Shown here in pieces: positions 57,590 through 64,000 of a stretch of DNA of 64,000 bases. Both the position numbers and the translations under genes were made by a program. The stretch is from Capitulum mitella (lineage: Eukaryota; Arthropoda; Thecostraca; Pollicipedomorpha; Pollicipedidae), in contig CP099839.1 of the NCBI GenBank assembly GCA_030062745.1, forward strand, positions 32,718,904-32,782,903. The letters run 5' to 3'. Positions within the stretch are counted from its first letter, which is position 1. Each line of letters begins with the position of its first letter. The notes beneath the pieces were generated by a model. The model made no database searches, was not told where the DNA came from, and was given only the letters and a program-made list of their open reading frames with translations.

Positions 57590-57790
57590 GCAAAAGTGAA
57601 ATTCTGACCTTGGGCCACGGTGCCGTGAGCGGCTTCGCACGGCCGGGAGCTGGAACGCCGCCGCTACTGCTGCTAGGGGGAGTGAAAGCCGTGGCCATTG
57701 TGGCCACCAGGGGGCGGCAACGGCGGTGTCCCGGCAATGCGGCCGCCAGACGGTGTCCGCGGTGGAATCCCGGCCATCGAGGCACCCGCA
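57590..57790. promoter_or_regulatory. CpG-rich patch with a CTCF-type motif
   Basis: CCACCAGGGGGCGGC at 57704-57718 matches every position of the CTCF core consensus CCASYAGRKGGCRS. It lies in a 200-base CpG-dense patch right after the CpG-free tract, an arrangement typical of an unmethylated regulatory element beside methylated DNA. Pro/Gly-rich ORFs run through the patch on both strands (for example minus 57882-57673) and are not recognisable. Function in this species is inferred from the motif only. Confidence 0.4.
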
Positions 57791-58138
57791 CCGTGGCTTT
57801 TTTGGGGTAGGTCATGTGGGTATGGGGCCGAAGAGGGTCTTGAGATTTTGGGGTTGGGATCCCCCTGCATAAATGTAGGCACTGTGATTGTGGGTGTTGG
57901 GTGTGTTAGGACCGTACGTTTTGCTTTGAAGGGTAAGGTTGGCTGTACAGTTCTTAGCTGTAACTTGTTGTAATTTGTGAATATATGGGGTCCAAGAGAT
58001 CAGTTATCTTTTCTCCTTCATGCGGGATGCCGAAGCTGTCCTACGGTGAACGAACATTCATTCCCTACCCCGGCTGCTAGTATCTATCGTGAGGCAGGCT
58101 GTTAAAGAGTAAATGCTACACCCGGGGGTGGCGTGTGT
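57791..58138. other. No gene seen
   Basis: Ordinary DNA between the CpG-rich patch and the MITE A copy. Confidence 0.4.
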
Positions 58139-59055
58139 TTAACCCTATTCCCGGCAGGGGGTGGCTGAATCCACACCCCCTCGGTTTTTTTGCTTGCCAA
58201 TGCCAGGCTTTTTAACGCAGCTTCACGAAACTTGGTGACTTTTCCTAGCTATTCTTTCTGCGTGCCGTGACAAAATTTCAAAATTCTGTTTTGCTCAGGG
58301 GTGGAGCCAGGCAACGTTTTTGGGAGGTACCTCATGCCATTTTTGGCCATGTAAGGGTAAAAGGAAAATGTCTGCCAAAAACAGAGTTTTTAAGATAAAA
58401 CTTAAAACTTTATATGGATGTAGAGCTAAATATTTGGGCAATGTGCAGATATAGTTTTATTTATCTGAAGTGATCTTACAAGGTCAGGTCCAGGCCAAAA
58501 GCCAAAATTTGTTTTTTCGCAATAACTTTGGCGCCGTTTTTTCAAATGCCAAACCCGGAATATATGTGACGTAGAAGGGTGCCTTCTACTTGTGTACCAA
58601 GTTTCAGCTTGATATCAGGTCGGGTCACGGATTTATGACCTAAAATGTCAGTGCGTGTACCCTATATCGCAATAGCTATGAAATGAAATTTCTGAAATAG
58701 TGAATTCAAATGATTGAAAACGTTTACAGATAATATTAAAGGTACACGAGATCATTCCAAGTGACCCCAAGGTCACTGGAGGTCATTTAAGGTCAAAGGT
58801 CACAAGTTGATCCGAGAAACGTGTGACCATGACAGTTTCCCCTTCTCCATGTCCCTGGCACCGCCTATGCTAACATTATACAAACATTGTAATGCGATTT
58901 GTACTTCTTTAGTATAACATGACCAGCAGAAGCCAAAAAAGGGTGTTTGCCTCTTTTGTTCATTCAGTTGTTACAAAACTAATCCTCCTGTTTTTCAAAC
59001 CCTGTGAACGCCCATGAGTATTCTCAAAATCTCAGATTTGCGGACCCATGGTAAA
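58139..59055 (+). mobile_element. MITE family A, copy truncated at its right end
   Basis: TTAACCCTATTCCCGGC start, collinear with 15067-15990 with many substitutions. Includes AGGTCAAAGGTCA at 58790, which is TAAGGTTAAAGGTCA in the reference copy. Homology stops near 59055 (after CCCATGGTAAAAG), so the last 280 bases and the right inverted end are missing. Confidence 0.85.
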
Positions 59056-62000
59056 AGCTGGATATCTGCAAATTTTCATTCTGCATATCACACGGCTGAT
59101 AGGTTGTCTTTCCACAGCAGAAATATTAGCCAAGGGCACGAGTGTCCAAATGGTCTTCTCATGACTCAGAACATCGCCCTTTAAACTCATTTTGGCATTC
59201 GGACGTCATCGAAGGGACACATCACGAACGCGAGTTCACCACACCCTCTCAGGTTTCGCTGAAAGTTGGTGTACGGGGTTGTTCTGGACCTTTCGATTTA
59301 TAAACTGGTGAGATCAAGAGGTCACGAGACACAGGTCATTAAAAACATGACGTCAAGACCGACAACCAGCGTCGTATGCCAAAAAAGTGAAAGGACAAAA
59401 CCAAAATGGGAAAAAAAGGAGTGCGCTTCGGTGAAATTTGACCTAAGGTCAGGTCAAACTTGTAGATTTGACACATTTTGGAATTCACGCAAAAAGATAG
59501 GTGTCATTGTTTGTGGCATGCTGACAAAATGTCATTGTGTAATGGGAACCTCCTTGGGGTCAAGGAAGATCATGTGACCGGAACTGCTTGCTTGTGAACG
59601 TCGCTTTATTCCAAAATACAAGGAATATGGTAATCAATTGAAAGCATTTGTCATTTCAAATGCATTTATGACATCATTTTTTTCTTTTTAAAAGCTGACA
59701 TCGTACTCGTATTATTACACCGATTACACCTTATACCAAGAAAACAGGAATAGGTAGTGACAATTTATAACAAATGCTGATTCGGAACGCTGCATGAACC
59801 AAGTGGTGCGGTGTCTGTGACTACGTGTAGAATAGGCAATGGCTCTGGGATGTTCGTCTGTTCATCTTAGTCGTTGTAGGGGAGGGGTGATGAGTGCCTT
59901 GAAATTCTTCATTTGGAATGAAAATACACACTGAACGAGAGAAGTTTTTACCTCTCTCAAAATCATAATGGTCTCGCCCCACATTCTGCTGAAATGCCTG
60001 CAAAAAGGATTTTGAGAGTATAGTATGTACTAAAAGGCCAACCTGCGGCCCTCTAACATCGCCAAGTAGCATCGCCCACGACCGATACACAAAAGCCCTC
60101 GTGATTCCTTATGTATTTATGCGTTACAATAGAAACAGTACTGAATTTCCATATATTGCGTCCAGTTTCGGAGACACGAAAAAAACTTTACGGTTCGTCG
60201 GGAAGAGCAAGAAATAGCGGTCCACCCAAAACCCACCTTACAATAGATTTGATTTGAGACCATTGAGAATGCTTCTGAGTTGACATATATGAAAATGTCA
60301 GCCAAAGAAACACAAAAAATGGCTTTGCACAGTACCTAACAACCTGTTTCAAGAGGTTTGCGACATTTAAAAACCCCATAAACATTAATCAAATATTTTT
60401 TACGTCGTAACGGCCAGGACCTTCATTGCCGAAAAAAGGTTGAAATATGTGACAAAATGAAGCATTCGAAAACTAAACCAAGCTGATAAAATAAGGCAGA
60501 AATTTTGAATTGTTTATGTCGAAAGTTCCTGCTTTTTGCGGCCAGATCCCTTTCTGTTGTTGTCTTTTTACAACGTTCATCGATTCTAGAGAATCCCCAC
60601 TTTGGCGGACGTCAGTGCCACCTGACCTTCCGACGCTAATTGATGTCAAAGATATCCGTCGAGAATCATATAAATTAATTAAACGATCTTACCGCTTCAG
60701 TTTTTGGTGAGGTGAAAATTTTCTGTTTTTCAATTTGGTGGAATGCCTCGTGCGTCTCTCAGCAAAGCAATGTTTTTTTTTTGTTACCTATCTCATTTCG
60801 CGCACGGTACGCAAAGTACTAGTCACTTCTGATGTCACGAATCAAAGGCTGGGACAGAAGTAACCCAAATACCATGGCAGATGCAATGTAATTCAAGGCA
60901 GCTGGGGTCATTGGTAATGTGTCCTCGCTGTTCTATGTCTGATAGTTTTAAACACGGACGAGCACTTGAAAGGATTCTAAAGTCGGCTGGGCCAGATCCG
61001 TTCTAATGCTATTTCTTTCGCACAATACGATAAGGTTTGTCATTTTTTCTAAAGCTAGTGCTTGGTGCTGCCGTGCCTGCCCTATGGTTTTCTACAACCA
61101 TACATGCAGGCCAGTTATAAGAGACAGACACTGCTATCTGCTTGTTGAAAAGTTAGCTAGAGTACAGTTGTAATGTTGCACATGTGACGCAGTGGATGCA
61201 GTTTTTAAACCTTTACAAATGACTTGCAACTTATTGTATGTCTTCATAATCTTTTGTTTCCCGTAAAAAGGTACGTACGTGACCACCTGGCAGTGGGCCA
61301 AAAATGGCACATAACTGCAACTCTGAATCTGATTGGACTGGGTGACAGCAATGACTAACTAGCCATTGCTAGTGTGGAAATATGAAAGGCCCTGGAAACA
61401 TTGCCATGTAAACATTATTTCTCAGATGACGGAATGGGACTAGCACTTGGTATCCAAAGAAGAGGGGTGCTTACTCTTCCATAATGGAGTATTTAGATGA
61501 CCTCATGACGGCGGTTGTAATTTCCTACATGCTGTGCATGTCTCTGTACTCTATAATGCGATATTTATGTTTCAGTGGAGGCTTATCAGTGCATTCTTTT
61601 ACAGATTTGTTTATGAGGCAAGTTTATATTAAATGATTGTAAGTGAAAAAGCCGAGCATGTACATTGAAAGGTGGGGGTACGTTACTCCAGTAATCCCCA
61701 TCATGCACTTTTAAAGGGAATGTGACATTGTATGCACATGTGCTCATTGTGTAATGCAGACAGGCTTTGATATTCCAATGTCATCAGTACAAATTGTCAT
61801 GTGAATGTGTCGTGCCAGCATATCTAAAGTATGGGGTTGGTTTCGTGACAAATGTGTATCCGTTGTATCATTGAAAAGGTTTGTTTTGCTACAGGTGTTT
61901 TCCTTTTGTAATGCTATTTAGGCAGTGCAGCATGGGTTCCCTTGACCAGTAATTGCGTGACATAACTGCGAGACCTTTAAAATTATGTACGGTGTGCACT

Positions 62001-63631
62001 CTTTTCATTGGCTTGCATGAACATTGTTAGTAATGTGCTGCATACTGTGTGGATTGAGGATGTATCTCCATTTTGCAGACATGGGCTACATATTATTGTT
62101 TTTTGTAATGAGGCCTGGATTCTACAAACGGAAATGTTGAATCTTATGTTATTTTTAGTCTGGAAAGTAGTCGGTGCTAAGGATTTATCAGTGCTATTTA
62201 CTTGAATGTGTACCATGTTCTGTATTCTGATCCAGATCTCATCCTGTTCATGGCATTCTTGTGTCATCATGCTACACACAGTGGCTAATATGGGGCGGCC
62301 CAGATTTACGTTTTGGCGGACAAGTTGACCTGTATATTATGTTTTTATCTGATAGATAAAAACAGCATTGTGCGTCACGGCGCCTCAAAACATGGCATTG
62401 GATTTAAGGCGTTCCTAGCGTCATTAGCCACATTGTTTGCCATGTAGCTACAGCGTTAACATCGTTTGCAGTTTGAAATGAAGACGCTCCATGACCGACA
62501 AGCGGAACAGAAACTTAATGAACTGAACCATAGATCCCATCGATCTGCCTAAATGGTACATTTATTATTGATATCCGCATCGTCTGAGTTTTTGTGAATT
62601 CGGGAGCAGGACGGGATACGATGGTCACGGAACTTGCAACAGAGGATAATAAAGTATGGGTGACAGGCGACGGGGAAGATGTGGCGCCGGCTGTCCCAGT
62701 GTTCTTAAATAAACATCACATCAGTTATAGTAACAGGAGCTCATTGAGAGGAAGAATAGTGAAACATCTGACGGAACTCCTTTTATGTAAGTCATAAGAT
62801 AGTTCAAATCAGTGGCGGCTCAAGGGTTCGACAGCGTGTGAGGCAACATCATACCTGAAATGTTTCCCCACGGGGAAGAAATAATGGCTGACCAGCCTGA
62901 AACAGTTCTTATCCGAACTTCGCCCAACTTAATGACATCGTAGGAGTTTACTTTCGCTTTTTTGTTGTTTTATGGTCGTCATCAGAAAAGAGCAAAATCA
63001 TACGGCAGGCTCATTTTACGTCTAGCATGGCCCAGCACCTCGGCACTTATTCAACAACATGCATCAACTGTGCCAAACACTTACATATATTTGTCTGGCT
63101 CGCAACGCCTTGTAGGCTCAGTTCTTGATATGACCCATTTGCAGGAAGCTGACCACCATTCCCACTTGGCAGATTACGTGGTTTACGAATGTTCCCGTAC
63201 CTTGCCTATGTCCGCCGCCCTCGAATAACAGTGTCGTGTTATTCATTTTAATTTTGTACCACACGTTTCAGTGCAGTCCCGGAGCATTGGCCCTGTTACT
63301 TTGGAGGGGACTTTGACCTTTACTGTTGTCGGTGATGTGTGCACATTTTATTAAAGTCTTTCTCCGAAAGTGTCATTTCAGTTATTTCTTGGGCAGACAT
63401 CACTTCCAAAGAATTGGGACCCCAATGGGATACCCCTTTCGCCTGTGTTTGCCGGGCTGTGCATGCGTTGGACGCCAATCAGAAACAAAAACAGTCTCAT
63501 CCGGTTATAAAACATTTGTCATGCATAGCAAGAGGGCACAGCATGGCCTCAATTCGCATGTTGCCCATCTTGAACATTGCCAAGCCTTTTTATTTTAACT
63601 CTGACGCCCGCTTACCAAGATCCTAGCTACC
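59056..63631. other. No gene seen
   Basis: AT-rich to mixed DNA. ORFs stay below about 105 codons without recognisable domains. 60900-62290 is relatively poor in CpG but not free of it. A stretch at 62815 (TGGCGGCTCAAGGGTTCGA) looks repeat-like but has no second copy here. Confidence 0.4.
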
Positions 63632-64000
63632 TTAACCCTATTCCCGGCAGGGGGGTTGAATTCGCCCCCTTGGGTTTTTTGCTCGCCAATTCCAGCGTTT
63701 TTGCCGCAGCTCCAAGAAACGTGGTGATTTTTCCCAGCTATTCTTTCTACGTACTGGGACAAATTTTAGAAATTCTGTTTTGCTCAGGGGCGGAGCCAGG
63801 CAACGTTTTTGCGAGGCATCTCAGGCCATTTTTGGCCCTGTGCAAGGTAAAAGGAAAGTGACTGCCAAAAATAGCGTTTTTAAGATAGAACTTAAAACTT
63901 GATATGGCTGTGTAGCAAAATAGTTTGGCAACGTACAAACACAATTTTGTTCATCTGAGGTCACTACAACGTCAGGTCAAGGTCAAAAGTCAAAATTTAG
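63632..64000 (+). mobile_element. MITE family A, copy cut by window end
   Basis: TTAACCCTATTCCCGGCAGG start, collinear with the reference copy through GGGGCGGAGCCAGGCAACG and TCAAGGTCAAAAGTCAAAAT. It continues past the window. Confidence 0.9.

Noticed and set aside
1..64000. CRISPR arrays, operons, bacterial promoters, rRNA or tRNA genes
   Set aside because: None could be supported; the tandem arrays have no spacers, and the window is eukaryotic in character.

Overview
The window is eukaryotic, most likely from a marine or other invertebrate animal with a repeat-rich, moderately GC-mixed genome. Long bacterial-style ORFs, operons and ribosome binding sites are absent. Instead there are several different retrotransposon fossils (APE-type LINEs, an L1/Tx1-like LINE, Penelope-like elements), multi-copy MITEs with target-site duplications, microsatellites, GC-rich minisatellites and mosaic CpG content. 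I could not fix the lineage from sequence alone, and I found no host gene that I can name.

Layout. 0.6-5 kb: a decayed LINE on the minus strand (endonuclease, linker, start of RT, C-terminal end) split by a 1.2-kb TTAA-flanked MITE (family A). 8-10 kb: two Penelope-like fragments arranged head to head. 10.9-12 kb: MITE family B. 15-16.3 kb: an intact-ended copy of MITE A. 16.4-18.3 kb: a CpG-rich patch with a minisatellite. 19.5-20.6 kb: L1/Tx1-like ORF2 C-terminal fragment. 21.4-23.9 kb: degenerate GGCCCC-rich repeats around a long, nearly perfect inverted repeat (476-bp arms, about 0.8-kb spacer). 24.4-25.2 kb: CpG-rich patch followed by a short zinc-ribbon-like reading. 28.9-31.1 kb: two direct copies of a palindrome-ended repeat. 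32-35 kb: CpG-rich minisatellites flanking a second MITE B. 37 kb: LINE C-terminus. 38.3-39.1 kb: MITE A carrying a nested hAT-like MITE with an 8-bp target duplication. 39.6-42.1 kb: CpG-rich DNA and a 53-bp minisatellite. 43.4-44.5 kb: an unusual element with inverted ends, repeated AAAGATCGTA words and an array of GNA-triloop mini-hairpins. 45.2-46.9 kb: a minisatellite followed by the endonuclease half of a LINE. 48.2-50.5 kb: a decayed copy of an unnamed animal ORF family (FDTTSSNTG motif) that behaves like a transposase gene. 51.6-57.2 kb: two long tracts with no CpG at all, a second hAT-like MITE, a 2-kb GGCCCC array, a candidate small exon, then a CpG-rich patch with a full CTCF-type motif. 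58.1 and 63.6 kb: two further MITE A copies, the last cut by the window end.

The genes do not work together as a pathway: every recognisable coding stretch is a broken mobile-element ORF. The most useful signals are the nested insertions, which give relative ages; the MITE A family with TTAA duplications; the long inverted repeat, which could form a dsRNA hairpin if transcribed; the GNA-hairpin element; and the CpG-free tracts, which point to germline methylation and possibly to an unrecognised transcription unit around 55-58 kb. I did not find evidence for a new functional multi-gene system.
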